A DNA stretch of 64,000 bases from Agromyces ramosus (GCF_030817175.1 NZ_JAUSYY010000001.1:1302001-1366000), one strand, 5' to 3'. Counted from the first letter of the stretch, positions 44,730 through 53,810 are shown. Notes: generated by a model from the sequence alone, not told the origin. A program made the numbers and translations.

Positions 44730-45994
44730 GCGACGGCGGTGCGGTGCAGCGGATGCTCCTGACGAACATCGGCGAACTGGTCACGAACGACCCGACCGAC
44801 GATCGCGACGGGGGGCCGCTCGGCATCCTCCGCGATGCCGCCGTGCTCGTCGAAGACGGCCGCATCAGCTGGGTCGGGCACGCCGCGCATGCCGCCGAGG
44901 GGGTCGCCGCGCGAGCCGAGCGCGACACCCGACGCGAGGCCGACGAGCACCGCGCGACCTGGGACGCCGAGGTCGACGTCGTCGACGCCGGCGGCCGCGC
45001 CGTCATGCCCGGGTTCGTCGACTCGCACACCCACCTCGTGTTCGGCGGCGACCGCGCCGACGAGTTCGCGGCACGCATGGCCGGACGCCGCTACGAGGCG
45101 GGCGGCATCCGCTCGACCGTCGCAGCGACCCGGGCCGCGACCGATGACGAGCTGCGCGCACGCCTCGCCGGGTTCGTCGCCGAGCTGCACGCCCAGGGCA
45201 CGACGACGTTCGAGATCAAGTCGGGCTACGGCCTCTCAGTCGAGGCCGAGGAGCGACTCGTGCGCCTCGCCCGCGAGGTCACCGACGAGGTCACCTTCCT
45301 CGGCGCCCACGTCGTGCCGGCCGACTACGCCGACCGCCCCGACGCCTACGTCGATCTCGTCATCGGCGAGATGCTCACGGCGTGCGCCCCCCACTCGCGC
45401 TGGATCGACGCGTTCTGCGAGCGCGGCGCGTTCACGCCCGAGCAGTCGCGCCGCGTGCTCGAGGCGGGCCGTGCCGTCGGGCTCGGGGTGCGCGTGCACG
45501 GGAACCAGCTCGGCGAGGGCGGCGGCGTTCGCCTCGCGGTCGAGCTCGGCGCGGCATCCGTCGACCACTGCACCTACCTGAGCGATGCGGATGTCGCGGC
45601 GCTCGCGGCATCCGACACCGTCGCGACCCTCCTGCCGGGCGTGGAGTTCTCGACGCGCCAGCTCTACCCCGACGCGCGCCGCCTCATCGACGCCGGCGTC
45701 GCCGTCGCCCTCGCGAGCGACTGCAACCCGGGGTCGAGCTTCACGAGCTCGATGCCGTTCTGCATCGCCGTGGCGGTGCGTGACATGGGCATGACCCCGG
45801 CCGAGGCCGTGTGGGCGTCGACCGCGGGCGGTGCGGCGGCGTTGCAGCGAACGGATGTCGGGGCCATCCGTCCCGGCGCGTGCGCCGACCTGGTGCTGCT
45901 CGATGCGCCCAGCCACGTGCACCTCGCGTACCGTCCCGGCGTGCCGCTGGTCGCGTGCGTCTGGAAGGACGGCGCGGTCGTCGCCGAGGCGTGA
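44726..45994 (+). CDS. hutI: Imidazolonepropionase
   Basis: A 422-residue amidohydrolase that opens the imidazolone ring to N-formimino-glutamate. Metal and substrate motifs: [54 protein letters not shown] and [18 protein letters not shown] 44726 overlaps the hutU stop. The chain has a slightly long N-terminal lead and an ordinary C-terminus. Confidence 0.95.
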   Translation: MSDGGAVQRMLLTNIGELVTNDPTDDRDGGPLGILRDAAVLVEDGRISWVGHAAHAAEGVAARAERDTRREADEHRATWDAEVDVVDAGGRAVMPGFVDSHTHLVFGGDRADEFAARMAGRRYEAGGIRSTVAATRAATDDELRARLAGFVAELHAQGTTTFEIKSGYGLSVEAEERLVRLAREVTDEVTFLGAHVVPADYADRPDAYVDLVIGEMLTACAPHSRWIDAFCERGAFTPEQSRRVLEAGRAVGLGVRVHGNQLGEGGGVRLAVELGAASVDHCTYLSDADVAALAASDTVATLLPGVEFSTRQLYPDARRLIDAGVAVALASDCNPGSSFTSSMPFCIAVAVRDMGMTPAEAVWASTAGGAAALQRTDVGAIRPGACADLVLLDAPSHVHLAYRPGVPLVACVWKDGAVVAEA

Positions 45995-46009
45995 CGCCGC
46001 GGCATCCGC

Positions 46010-46306
46010 TCAGTCGTCGTCGCTCTGCCGGATGCGCCGCCGTGCCGAAAGCAGGGTGATGTCGGGGCGGGCGGCGACGAGTCGCTCAGCGCGGTCGAGC
46101 ACGTCCGTCACCCGGTCGGCCCCGGATGCCACGACGCCGACGCCGATCTCGGCCCGGCGGTGCAGCTCCTGGTCGCCGACCTCGGCGACGCTCGCCTCGG
46201 TGGTGCGCCGCAGGTCGGCGAGGATCGGCCGGATGACGGCGCGCTTGCCCTTGAGCGAGTGCACGTCGCCGAGCAGGACATCGAACTCGATCCAGCCGAT
46301 CCACAT
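46010..46306 (-). CDS. DUF503 family protein
   Basis: A 98-residue protein with the DUF503/YlxP signature DVLLGDVHSLKGKRAVIRPIL and a late VLDRAERLVAARPDITLLSA. In other bacteria such genes lie near rbfA and nusA, but here the gene is next to hutI and convergent with it. Role unknown. No sign of damage. Confidence 0.88.
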   Translation of the reverse strand: MWIGWIEFDVLLGDVHSLKGKRAVIRPILADLRRTTEASVAEVGDQELHRRAEIGVGVVASGADRVTDVLDRAERLVAARPDITLLSARRRIRQSDDD

Positions 46307-46334
46307 GGGCTCACACCTCCGACGGCGGGCCGGG

Positions 46335-46592
46335 TCAGCTCCGGCGCACCTCGATCGCGCTCACGCCGCTGAAGCCGATCCACGCGCGGTCGCCCGCCTC
46401 GACGAGGGTCGCGAGCACGTGGTCGCACGAGTCGCAGCGCACGACCGTGCCAGCATCGCTGCGGTAGACCATCGCGCGTGCGAGCTCTGAGACGTTGCCG
46501 CACCCGTTGCAGCGCGCGTTGGTGGTCGTGATGTCGAACGCGAAGAAGTCGGCGAGCGGGCCCGCGAGGGAGTTGCCGTCGAAGTGCTGCAT
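46335..46592 (-). CDS. DUF6510-type zinc-ribbon protein
   Basis: An 85-residue protein with two CxxC pairs, RCNGCGN and VRCDSCDH, forming a probable zinc ribbon or rubredoxin-like knuckle, and an N-terminal FDGNSLAGPLADFFAFD. I assign DUF6510 from its context after a Moco oxidoreductase and an FAD reductase. Its ATG shares one base with the reductase stop, so the three genes are translationally coupled. It could be a small electron or metal carrier. Confidence 0.72.
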   Translation of the reverse strand: MQHFDGNSLAGPLADFFAFDITTTNARCNGCGNVSELARAMVYRSDAGTVVRCDSCDHVLATLVEAGDRAWIGFSGVSAIEVRRS

Positions 46593-47416
46593 CAGGTGCC
46601 TCCGAATCGCTCGGTGCGGATCGACTGCGCATCGTGTCCGAGCTCGATGAGCCACGATGCGACCTGCTCGACGAACCCGGTCGAGCCGCACACGTAGACC
46701 AGTGGCCGGTCGGCGGCGGGGATCACGGCCGCGGCGAGCGCCTCGCGCATGATGCGCCCCGGCGGGGTCGGCCAGCCGTCGGGCGTGCGCCGCGTGTAGA
46801 CCAGGTCGAGCCGGAACGCGTCGGATGCCGCGGCGAGCGCCATGAGCTCGTCGGCGAAGTACACGTCGTCGGGTGTGCGCACCGAGTAGAGCATGCGAAA
46901 CGGCGTGAGGTCGTCGGCGGCGGCATGGGCCTGGGCCATCGCGAAGAGCGGCACGACCCCGGACCCGCCCGCGACGAGCTGCACGGGCCGCACTCGACCT
47001 GCCGGGCTGAGCGATCGCCGCCCGTCGGGCTCCCACACGAAGAACGCACCGAGCGGGCCGTGCACCTCGAGCAGGTCGCCCGTGCGCACCTCGTCGACGA
47101 GGAACGGCGACACCTCGCCGTCGGGCAGCTTGTCGACGGCGAGCACGACCCGGCTGCTCGGCCCCGACGACGCGATCGAGTACGAGCGGGTCGCCGTGTA
47201 TCCGTCGGGCGCCGTCAGCCGCACGTCGAGGTGCTGGCCCGCCGCGTTGCCGGGCCACCCGTCGACGTCGAGCTCGAGGCGCGACGCGGTCGGGGTCTCC
47301 CGGTGCACGGCGACGACGGTGGCCGTGTGCCATCCGGCTCGCGGCACGGTTCGCACCGGGGCGGCGGGCGTCGCCGCCTCCGAGGCATCCGTCGCGAGGC
47401 TCGACGCGTCGCTCAC
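46592..47416 (-). CDS. FAD-binding ferredoxin reductase-type oxidoreductase
   Basis: A 274-residue FNR-family protein with an FAD domain (ATRSYSIASSGPSSRVVLAV) and an NAD(P) domain (RPVQLVAGGSGVVPLFAMAQ; PLVYVCGSTGFVEQVASWL). It lacks an iron-sulphur domain, so it probably reduces a separate partner. GTG 47416 overlaps the Moco oxidoreductase stop by four bases. The conserved pairing suggests that it supplies electrons to, or accepts them from, that enzyme. Confidence 0.86.
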   Translation of the reverse strand: MSDASSLATDASEAATPAAPVRTVPRAGWHTATVVAVHRETPTASRLELDVDGWPGNAAGQHLDVRLTAPDGYTATRSYSIASSGPSSRVVLAVDKLPDGEVSPFLVDEVRTGDLLEVHGPLGAFFVWEPDGRRSLSPAGRVRPVQLVAGGSGVVPLFAMAQAHAAADDLTPFRMLYSVRTPDDVYFADELMALAAASDAFRLDLVYTRRTPDGWPTPPGRIMREALAAAVIPAADRPLVYVCGSTGFVEQVASWLIELGHDAQSIRTERFGGT

Positions 47417-48003
47417 CAGTAGCGCTCTTCCTTCCACGGGTCGCCGTGGAGGTGGTAGCCGTTCTGCTCCCAGAACCCGGGTTCGTCCTGGTCCATCATC
47501 ACGAGGCCGCGCACCCACTTCGCGCTCTTCCAGAAGTAGAGATGCGGCACGAGCAGTCGCGCCGGGCCGCCGTGCTCGGGGTCGAGCGGTTCACCGTCGA
47601 ACTCGAATGCCACCCACGCCTTGCCGTCGAGCAGCTCATCGAGCGGCACGTTCGTCGTGTAGCCGCCGTAGCTGTGCGCCATGACGTACTCCTGCTCGGT
47701 CTCGACCTCTTCGAAGAGCGTGTCGAGTGAGACTCCACGCCAGCTGGTGCCGAGCTTGGACCAGTGCGTGACGCAGTGGATGTCGGTGTCGACGTCGTCG
47801 ATCTTGAGCGCCATGAACTCGTCCCAGTTCCAGCGGTGCACCCCCGTCTCGGTGCGGATCGTGAACTCCCACTCGGCGGTGTCGATCTCGGGCGTCGGCC
47901 CCGCCGACAGCACCGGAAAGTCGTGCACGAGCGTCTGGCCCGGCGGAAGCCGATCGTCTCGCTCGCGGCTGCGCCCGCTGAACCCTCTGGTGATGAACGA
48001 CAT
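47413..48003 (-). CDS. Sulfite oxidase-like molybdopterin oxidoreductase
   Basis: A 196-residue protein containing only the Moco-binding domain of the sulfite oxidase family. The cofactor Cys is in DIHCVTHWSKLGTSWRGVSL (about residue 77), followed by HSYGGYTTNVPLDELL and HGGPARLLVPHLYFWKSAKW. It has no signal peptide or heme domain, so it is cytoplasmic. ATG 48003 has GGGAGGG upstream. Related to MsrP/YedY catalytic subunits. The substrate is unknown, possibly an S- or N-oxide. Confidence 0.88.
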   Translation of the reverse strand: MSFITRGFSGRSRERDDRLPPGQTLVHDFPVLSAGPTPEIDTAEWEFTIRTETGVHRWNWDEFMALKIDDVDTDIHCVTHWSKLGTSWRGVSLDTLFEEVETEQEYVMAHSYGGYTTNVPLDELLDGKAWVAFEFDGEPLDPEHGGPARLLVPHLYFWKSAKWVRGLVMMDQDEPGFWEQNGYHLHGDPWKEERYW

Positions 48004-48066
48004 GGCTTCCCTCCCGTTGGGATCGAGACTAGTGTCGCGGGCCCGCGCTGTCACCGGGCTGGCCGC

Positions 48067-48552
48067 CTACGAGCGCGGCGTGTCCAGCCGAACCGAGGTG
48101 GGTGCGACCTCGCCGAGCTCATCCCAAGCGTCGACGTCGAAGGTGAACTCCGCGACGGCACCGGTGGGCAGGTCGCGGATCTCCCCCGCGAACCGGTGCG
48201 CGAGCGACTCGGTCTCGGGATTGTGGCCGACCACGATCGCGCACGAGTCGTCGTCGGCGAGCTCGCGGATGACCGCCAGGACCTCGTCGACGGATGCCCC
48301 GTAGAGCCGCTCGTCGGCGGTGATGCGAGCCTGGTCGAAGCCGAGCGCGTCGGCGATGAGCGCTGCCGTCGAGCGAGCACGCACCGCCGTGCTCGTGAGC
48401 AGCACGTCGGGAGCGACCCCGCGTTCGGCGAGACGCCGGCCCATGTCGGGGGCATCTCGCCGTCCACGGTGATTGAGCGGGCGCTCGTGATCGGAGACAC
48501 CGGTCTGTTCCCAGCTCGACTTGGCGTGGCGCACGAGCAGCAGGGTCTTCAT
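48067..48552 (-). CDS. SixA-type histidine phosphatase
   Basis: A 161-residue protein of the histidine phosphatase superfamily. The RHG-type motif reads LLVRHAKSSWEQTGVSDHER at the N-terminus and the second catalytic His lies in AIVVGHNPETESLAHRF. SixA proteins dephosphorylate phospho-His on signalling or PTS proteins; the target here is unknown. It stands alone 47 bp upstream of the region after hutG. Confidence 0.88.
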   Translation of the reverse strand: MKTLLLVRHAKSSWEQTGVSDHERPLNHRGRRDAPDMGRRLAERGVAPDVLLTSTAVRARSTAALIADALGFDQARITADERLYGASVDEVLAVIRELADDDSCAIVVGHNPETESLAHRFAGEIRDLPTGAVAEFTFDVDAWDELGEVAPTSVRLDTPRS

Positions 48553-48599
48553 CCCACGAGTCTGTCACCGTTGCGGCGAGCGCGCGTCCGGCTCCGGTT

Positions 48600-49529
48600 T
48601 CAGCGGGCCGCGATCCCCGCTGCGAACTCGAGCACGCAGAGCGCGGCGAGCCGTACCGTGCGTTCGTCGGCGGCATCCGTCGTCGCATCGATCTCGACGA
48701 GGTCGGCGCTGCGCACCCGGCGATCGGATGCCGCGGCCCGCACGAGCGCCCGCAGCTCCCACGCCGCGAGGCCGCCGGGCACCGACGCGGGGCATGCCGG
48801 CGCTACCGAGCGGTCGCACGCGTCGACGTCGGCGTCGAGATGCACGGGTCCGCCGCCGGCGCCGGCGATCTCGAGTGCCTCGGCCATGACCTCGGCGGGC
48901 CGCCGGCCGTGCAGCTCGTCGCGGTGGATGACGGTGATGCCGAGCTCGGCGGCCCGGCGCGCGTACGCCGCGGAGTTGGCGAAGTCGGCGATGCCGATCT
49001 GCACGATGCGGTGCCCGTCGAGGCCCGCCTCCACGAGGCGGCGCACGGGCGATCCGTTCGAGACGCCGTCGCGCAGGTCGTAGTGCGCGTCGATCGTCAC
49101 GAGGCCGGCGCGGCCGAGGTCGTCGCCCCAGGCGCCGAGCGCCGTCGCGACGGTGACCGAGTTGTCACCGCCGAGCGCGACGAGCGCCGACGAACGATCG
49201 AGCGCGGTCGCGACCGCGGCGATCGTGCGCGCCTCACCCTCGGGTCCGTCGGGTTCGTCGATGTCACCGGCGTCCGCGAATCGCAGCTCGCCGAGGTCGC
49301 GCGGCGCTTGCCCCGCCTGCGAGCGGTCGGGCATGAGGGCGGGGCTGTAGCGCTGCAGCGCCGCCCGGATCGCCGCGGGCGTCGCGTGCGCGTTCGTGGG
49401 CGAGAGCGAGGTGCGCCACGCGGGAACGCCGAGGATCGTGAGATCGACGGATGCACCGGGCTCGAGCTCCGCGAGCGCGGGCCAGGCACCGGCGCGGGGC
49501 CACAGGGGGTCGTGCGAGAGCGTCGCCAT
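48600..49529 (-). CDS. hutG: Formimidoylglutamase, arginase family
   Basis: A 309-residue ureohydrolase that splits N-formimino-glutamate to glutamate and formamide, the last hut step. Mn-site motifs: GGDNSVT, TIDAHYDLRDG and HLDADVDACDRS. The first motif has Asn where arginases usually have His (GGDHS), which should be checked but is compatible with a family variant. A TAGCGT box lies 6 bases before the ATG, and the hut operator lies 55 bp upstream. This shared operator is the main reason to call it hutG rather than an agmatinase. Confidence 0.85.
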   Translation of the reverse strand: MATLSHDPLWPRAGAWPALAELEPGASVDLTILGVPAWRTSLSPTNAHATPAAIRAALQRYSPALMPDRSQAGQAPRDLGELRFADAGDIDEPDGPEGEARTIAAVATALDRSSALVALGGDNSVTVATALGAWGDDLGRAGLVTIDAHYDLRDGVSNGSPVRRLVEAGLDGHRIVQIGIADFANSAAYARRAAELGITVIHRDELHGRRPAEVMAEALEIAGAGGGPVHLDADVDACDRSVAPACPASVPGGLAAWELRALVRAAASDRRVRSADLVEIDATTDAADERTVRLAALCVLEFAAGIAAR

Positions 49530-49584
49530 GCCATGACGCTAGCAATGCCGGATGCCGCCGGCCGAGGCATCCGGAACCGATCGC

Positions 49585-49600
49585 GTCTGCGATCCCGGAC
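49585..49600. promoter_or_regulatory. hut operator 3 (hutG)
   Basis: GTCTGCGATCCCGGAC, the third copy of the hut palindrome, 55 bp upstream of the hutG ATG on the minus strand. Between operator and gene is an inverted pair of the octamer (49548-49556 and 49566-49574). Confidence 0.75.
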
Positions 49601-49602
49601 GC

Positions 49603-50166
49603 TCAGGCCGCAGCGTGCCAGGGCCGAGGGTCGGTGCGGACCAGCCCGTAGAGCTCGACGTCGTGATTGCGTCCGGCGTTGAAGAACGCGCCGCGCACGA
49701 GCCCCTCGTAGATGAACCCGCATTTCTCGGCGACGCGCTTGCTCGCGAGGTTGCCTGGGACGATGACGAGCTGGATGCGGTGCTTCTTCTTCGTGTCGAA
49801 GAGGTAGTCGACGAGCAGTTGCACCGCCTCGGTCGTATAGCCGCGACCCGCGTGCGCGTCGTCGTACAGCTGGTACGACAGCTCGAACGCATCCCAGTAG
49901 CCGACCGGCGGGAAGAACTCGATGTGGCCGACCATCTGCCCGTCGCGGTTGCGGATCAGGAGAGTGCCCTCGTCGCGCTCCCAGAACCCGGTCTGCGCGA
50001 ATTGCGACTTCATCGCGGACTCCGAGAGCACGCCGAGCGGGAAGTACGCACCGCGCGTGCGAATGGCGGTGTGCGCCTCGTAGAAGGCAGGCAGATCCGC
50101 CTCGCGCACCGGCGTGAGCTCGACGCGTTCGCCGGTCAGCACGGGATCGCTCCCGGATGCCGCCAC
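49603..50166 (-). CDS. GNAT acetyltransferase, RimJ/RimL type
   Basis: A 187-residue acetyltransferase with the opening LTGERVELTPVREADLPAFY, the acetyl-CoA motif YDDAHAGRGYTTEAVQLLVD and the late ASKRVAEKCGFIYEGLVRGA. It probably acetylates the N-terminus of a protein or an amine; the target is unknown. ATG 50166 is used. It lies 2 bp after hut operator 3 but reads from its own upstream promoter. Confidence 0.87.
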   Translation of the reverse strand: MAASGSDPVLTGERVELTPVREADLPAFYEAHTAIRTRGAYFPLGVLSESAMKSQFAQTGFWERDEGTLLIRNRDGQMVGHIEFFPPVGYWDAFELSYQLYDDAHAGRGYTTEAVQLLVDYLFDTKKKHRIQLVIVPGNLASKRVAEKCGFIYEGLVRGAFFNAGRNHDVELYGLVRTDPRPWHAAA

Positions 50167-50235
50167 TGGCCCATGCCCCGCATGGTACTCCGACCGGATG
50201 GCGGCGGGACGAGTGATCTCAGGCGGCGAGCGGCG

Positions 50236-51222
50236 TCAGGCGCGGAGGGCCGCCAGCAGCTCTCGCTCGCGCTCGGCGCTGAGCCCCGCCCCGCGCTCGC
50301 GGTCGAGGCCCTGTTCGCGTTCCCACTCGAGCAGCTCGGTCAACAGCTGGTCGAGGGGTCGGAGCTGCAGGCCGGCCGCCTTGGCCGCCTCGTTCGACCG
50401 GTCGAGGAACGCGTTCCACTCGGGGTCGATGATCCAGAGCGGCAGCGACTCTGGTCCCGACCACTCGGCGACGCCCTGCTCGGCGAGCCACTCGGGCGAT
50501 GCCGCGACAACCTCGCCCTGGTGCCCGCCGATCATCCGAGAGCGCTCGAGCCACTCGCCGAACGTCGTGCGATCGCCCACGGCGTTGAACGCGCCGGTCA
50601 GCCGTCGCTCGATCGAGTCGAGGGCGAACCGCACGAGGTCGTCGACGTGGATGGCCTGCACCGCCGCGTCGAGGATGTCGGGCGCGAGCATCGGCTCGTC
50701 GTCGCGAGCCGCACGCGCCACCCAGTAGCCGCTGCGGCCCGACGCATCGCCGGGGCCGGCGATGAGCCCCGGGCGAATCACGAGCAGGCGGTCGCCGAGC
50801 GCTTCGCGGTAGGCCCGCTCGATCGCCGACTTCGCCTCGCCGTAGGTCTCGGGCGTGGACTCATCGGACTCGAGCGGCGGCATGAGCTCGGCCGACTCGT
50901 CGGCGCCGGGCTCGTTCTGGGCTGCGTAGACGTTGCCCGAGGAGATGAACGTCCAGTGCACGGCGCTGTCGGCGAGCGCCGCGGCGGCCCCGCGTGCGAA
51001 GCCCGGCTGGCGGGTCACGTCGATGACGGCGTCCCACTGCGACTCGGCGACGAGGTCGTAGGCGCCGGGCTGCGACCGGTCGCCGGCGACGAACGCCGAG
51101 CCGTCGGCGACCGCGCCGGCCTCGCCGCGCGCGAGCGAGGTGACGCGGTGGCCGCGCCGGATCGCCTCCTTCGCGAGTTCGCGCCCGAGCCACTGCGTTC
51201 CGCCGAGTATGAGGATGTCCAT
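50236..51222 (-). CDS. NAD-dependent epimerase/dehydratase family protein
   Basis: A 328-residue short-chain dehydrogenase-like protein. The Rossmann start is MDILILGGTQWLGRELAKEA, the active-site type Ser and Tyr are near WTFISSGNVYAAQ and TYGEAKSAIERAYREA, and the C-terminus is Glu/Arg-rich. The extended-SDR fold suggests a sugar-nucleotide or isoflavone-reductase-like enzyme. The start at 51222 gives the glycine motif at residue 8. Divergent from copB. Confidence 0.85.
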   Translation of the reverse strand: MDILILGGTQWLGRELAKEAIRRGHRVTSLARGEAGAVADGSAFVAGDRSQPGAYDLVAESQWDAVIDVTRQPGFARGAAAALADSAVHWTFISSGNVYAAQNEPGADESAELMPPLESDESTPETYGEAKSAIERAYREALGDRLLVIRPGLIAGPGDASGRSGYWVARAARDDEPMLAPDILDAAVQAIHVDDLVRFALDSIERRLTGAFNAVGDRTTFGEWLERSRMIGGHQGEVVAASPEWLAEQGVAEWSGPESLPLWIIDPEWNAFLDRSNEAAKAAGLQLRPLDQLLTELLEWEREQGLDRERGAGLSAERERELLAALRA

Positions 51223-51342
51223 TCCGTCATCACAGCATGAGCGGATGCCGCGCGCTCGGATGTTCTCGCTCCGCGAACCCGTGGCGACCGACGCACTCGG
51301 GAACATCTTCGCCGTTCGCGTCGTTGCAGAGGGTGTACGGAG

Positions 51343-51361
51343 TACCCCCTGGGGGTATAAG
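51343..51361 (+). promoter_or_regulatory. CsoR-like copper operator over the copB promoter
   Basis: TACCCCCTGGGGGTA at 51343-51357 is a CsoR-type inverted repeat, and it overlaps the -10 box TATAAG (51356-51361). A related box lies before the copper chaperone gene at 55561. No csoR gene is in the window. Confidence 0.75.
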
Positions 51362-51394
51362 CTCGCATCCAGCGGCAACGACGGAGGAAGATCG

Positions 51395-53695
51395 ATGAGT
51401 ATGACTCGCGACGACGAACAGCACGAGCATCACCACGGCCACGCCGGTCACGACATGGGCGGGCATGGCGGTCACGACATGGGCGGGCACGCCGACCACG
51501 CCGGTCATGAAGCGGGCGCACACGTGAACCACGCCGGTCATGAAGCGGGCGCACACGTGAGTCACGCCGGTCACGACATGGCGAATCACGGCTCTCACGA
51601 CATGAACGCCCACGCCGGGCACAACGCACACGGCGGACACTCCGGCCACGGCGGCCACGGCGACCACGTCGGCCAGTTCCGCCGCCTCTTCTGGATCATG
51701 CTCGTGTTCGCGGTGCCGACGATCGCGTTCAGCCCGATGTTCGCGGCGATCCTCGGCTACCAGCTGCCCGACAACGCGCTCGTCCCGTGGATCTCCCCCG
51801 TGCTCGGCACGGTCATGTTCTTCTGGGGCGGCCGCCCGTTCCTCACGGGTGCGTGGTCGGAGCTCAAGGCACGCCAGCCGGGCATGATGCTCCTCATCGG
51901 CCTCGCGATCACGGTCGCGTACTTCGCGTCGCTCGGCGCGAGCCTCGGCCTCCTCAGCCACGAGCTCGACTTCTGGTGGGAGCTCGCCCTCCTGATCGTG
52001 ATCATGCTCCTCGGCCACTGGATCGAGATGCGTTCGATCATGCAGGCGTCATCGGCGCTCGATGCGCTCGCCGCCCTGCTCCCCGACGAGGCAGAGCGGG
52101 TGACGGATGCCGCAGACGGGACATCCGTCGTCGAAATCGTCTCGCCCGCCGACCTGACACTCGGCGACATCGTGATCGTGCGCCCGGGTGGCCGGGTGCC
52201 CGCCGACGGCGTGGTGATCGACGGCACCGCCGCGGTCGACGAGTCGATGATCACGGGCGAGTCCATCGCGGTCGGCCGCGGCCCGGGCGACCACGTCGTG
52301 GCCGGCACGGTCGCGACCGACACGGCGATCCGCGTGCGCATCGACGCCGTCGGCGACGACACGGCACTCGCGGGAATCCAGCGCCTCGTCGCGAAGGCGC
52401 AGGCCTCGAGCTCGCACGCCCAGCGCCTCGCCGACCGCGCCGCCGGCTGGCTGTTCTGGTTCGCGCTCGGCGCGGCCGTCATCACGGCCATCGCCTGGAC
52501 GCTCCTCGGCAACCCCGACGACGCCGTGATCCGCACGATCACCGTGCTCGTCATCGCCTGCCCGCACGCCCTCGGCCTGGCGATCCCGCTCGTCGTCTCG
52601 ATCGCGACCGAGCGCGCGGCCCGCGGCGGCGTGCTCGTGACCGACCGCCTCGCCCTCGAGACCATGCGCACCGTGCAGGCGGTGCTCTTCGACAAGACCG
52701 GCACCCTCACCAAGGGCGAGCCCGCCGTCGTGGAGGTCGCCGCCGCACCGGGCTTCACGATCGACGAGGTGTTCGCTCAGGCCGGCGCCGCCGAGACCGA
52801 TTCGGAGCACCCGCTCGCGAAGGCGATCGTCGCCGAGGCGCACCGGCGCGTCGACCACGTGCACCCCGCGTCCGACTTCACCGCATCGCCCGCGCTCGGC
52901 GTGCGTGCCATCGCGCACGGCCGCGTGGTCGAGGTCGGCGGCCCCGCGCTGCTCGCGCGGGACGGGATCGAGCCGCTCCCGGCATCCGTCGCCTGGAGCG
53001 AGGCCGGCCAGACCGTGCTGCACGTGCTCGTCGACGGCACCGTCATCGGTGCCCTCGCGCTCGCCGACGAGGTGCGGCCCGAGTCGAAGGAGGCCGTCGA
53101 CTCGCTGCACGCGCTCGGCGTGCAGGTCGTGATGATCACCGGCGACGCCGAGCCCGTGGCCCGCACGGTCGCAGCGAAGCTCGGCATCGACCGGGTGTAC
53201 GCCGGCGTGCGTCCCGGAGACAAGGCTGCCAAAGTGCAGGAGCTGCAGTCCGAGGGCCTCTCGGTCGCGATGGTCGGCGACGGCGTGAACGACGCCCCTG
53301 CGCTCGCCCAGGCCGACGTCGGCATCGCGATCGGCGCGGGCACGGATGTCGCGATCGCCTCGGCCGGCGTCATCCTCGCCTCGTCCGACCCCCGCTCGGT
53401 GATCTCGGTGATCGAGCTGTCGCGGGCGGGCTACCGCAAGATGCAGCAGAACCTGTGGTGGGCCGCCGGCTACAACCTCATCTCGGTGCCGCTCGCCGCG
53501 GGCGTGCTCGCCCCCATCGGCTTCGTGATGCCGATGTCGGTCGGCGCGATCCTGATGTCGCTCTCGACGGTCATCGTCGCCGCGAACGCGCAGCTGCTGC
53601 GCCGGCTCGACCTGCGCCCCGAGGCGTCGACGCGAGCGGTGCTCGGGCGTGCGCCCGAGGCCGCGACGCGTGTGGAGCTGGAGCCGGCACGCTGA
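51395..53695 (+). CDS. copB: Copper-exporting P-type ATPase with His-rich N-terminus
   Basis: A 766-residue P1B-type ATPase. Residues 1-95 are a His/Gly-rich metal-binding tail (over 30 His; repeats of HAGHDMGGHG and GHEAGAHV). The transport motif is CPH in LVIACPHALGLAIPLV, which places it in the CopB (P1B-3) class. Catalytic motifs: ITGES, DKTGTLTKGE with the phosphorylated Asp, HP in DSEHPLAKAI, and GDGVNDAPALA. It pumps copper (or silver) out of the cytoplasm. GGAGGAAG precedes the ATG. CsoR-like operator upstream. Confidence 0.95.
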   Translation: MSMTRDDEQHEHHHGHAGHDMGGHGGHDMGGHADHAGHEAGAHVNHAGHEAGAHVSHAGHDMANHGSHDMNAHAGHNAHGGHSGHGGHGDHVGQFRRLFWIMLVFAVPTIAFSPMFAAILGYQLPDNALVPWISPVLGTVMFFWGGRPFLTGAWSELKARQPGMMLLIGLAITVAYFASLGASLGLLSHELDFWWELALLIVIMLLGHWIEMRSIMQASSALDALAALLPDEAERVTDAADGTSVVEIVSPADLTLGDIVIVRPGGRVPADGVVIDGTAAVDESMITGESIAVGRGPGDHVVAGTVATDTAIRVRIDAVGDDTALAGIQRLVAKAQASSSHAQRLADRAAGWLFWFALGAAVITAIAWTLLGNPDDAVIRTITVLVIACPHALGLAIPLVVSIATERAARGGVLVTDRLALETMRTVQAVLFDKTGTLTKGEPAVVEVAAAPGFTIDEVFAQAGAAETDSEHPLAKAIVAEAHRRVDHVHPASDFTASPALGVRAIAHGRVVEVGGPALLARDGIEPLPASVAWSEAGQTVLHVLVDGTVIGALALADEVRPESKEAVDSLHALGVQVVMITGDAEPVARTVAAKLGIDRVYAGVRPGDKAAKVQELQSEGLSVAMVGDGVNDAPALAQADVGIAIGAGTDVAIASAGVILASSDPRSVISVIELSRAGYRKMQQNLWWAAGYNLISVPLAAGVLAPIGFVMPMSVGAILMSLSTVIVAANAQLLRRLDLRPEASTRAVLGRAPEAATRVELEPAR

Positions 53696-53700
53696 GCCCA

Positions 53701-53745
53701 CGCGGATGCCTCGGCCCGCCGATCGCGGAGGCCGGGGCATCCGCG
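53701..53745 (+). terminator. Inverted repeat after copB, likely terminator
   Basis: Arms 53701-53716 and 53730-53745 pair over 16 bases with one G-U type mismatch and a 13-base loop. The arms contain CGGATGCC and GGCATCCG. It lies 5 bp after the copB stop. Confidence 0.6.
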
Positions 53746-53756
53746 ATGCGCCATCG

Positions 53757-53810
53757 CAGGAGAATGGTCGCCCGACCGCTGCCAGGAGGCACGCACAGCC
53801 CATTCTCCTG
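53757..53810. repeat. 54-bp inverted-repeat element, family B copy 1
   Basis: Ends CAGGAGAATGG (53757-53767) and CCATTCTCCTG (53800-53810) are exact inverted repeats. The outer nine bases CAGGAGAAT are shared with copy 2 at 54475-54527. The two copies flank the DUF1801 gene. Confidence 0.65.
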
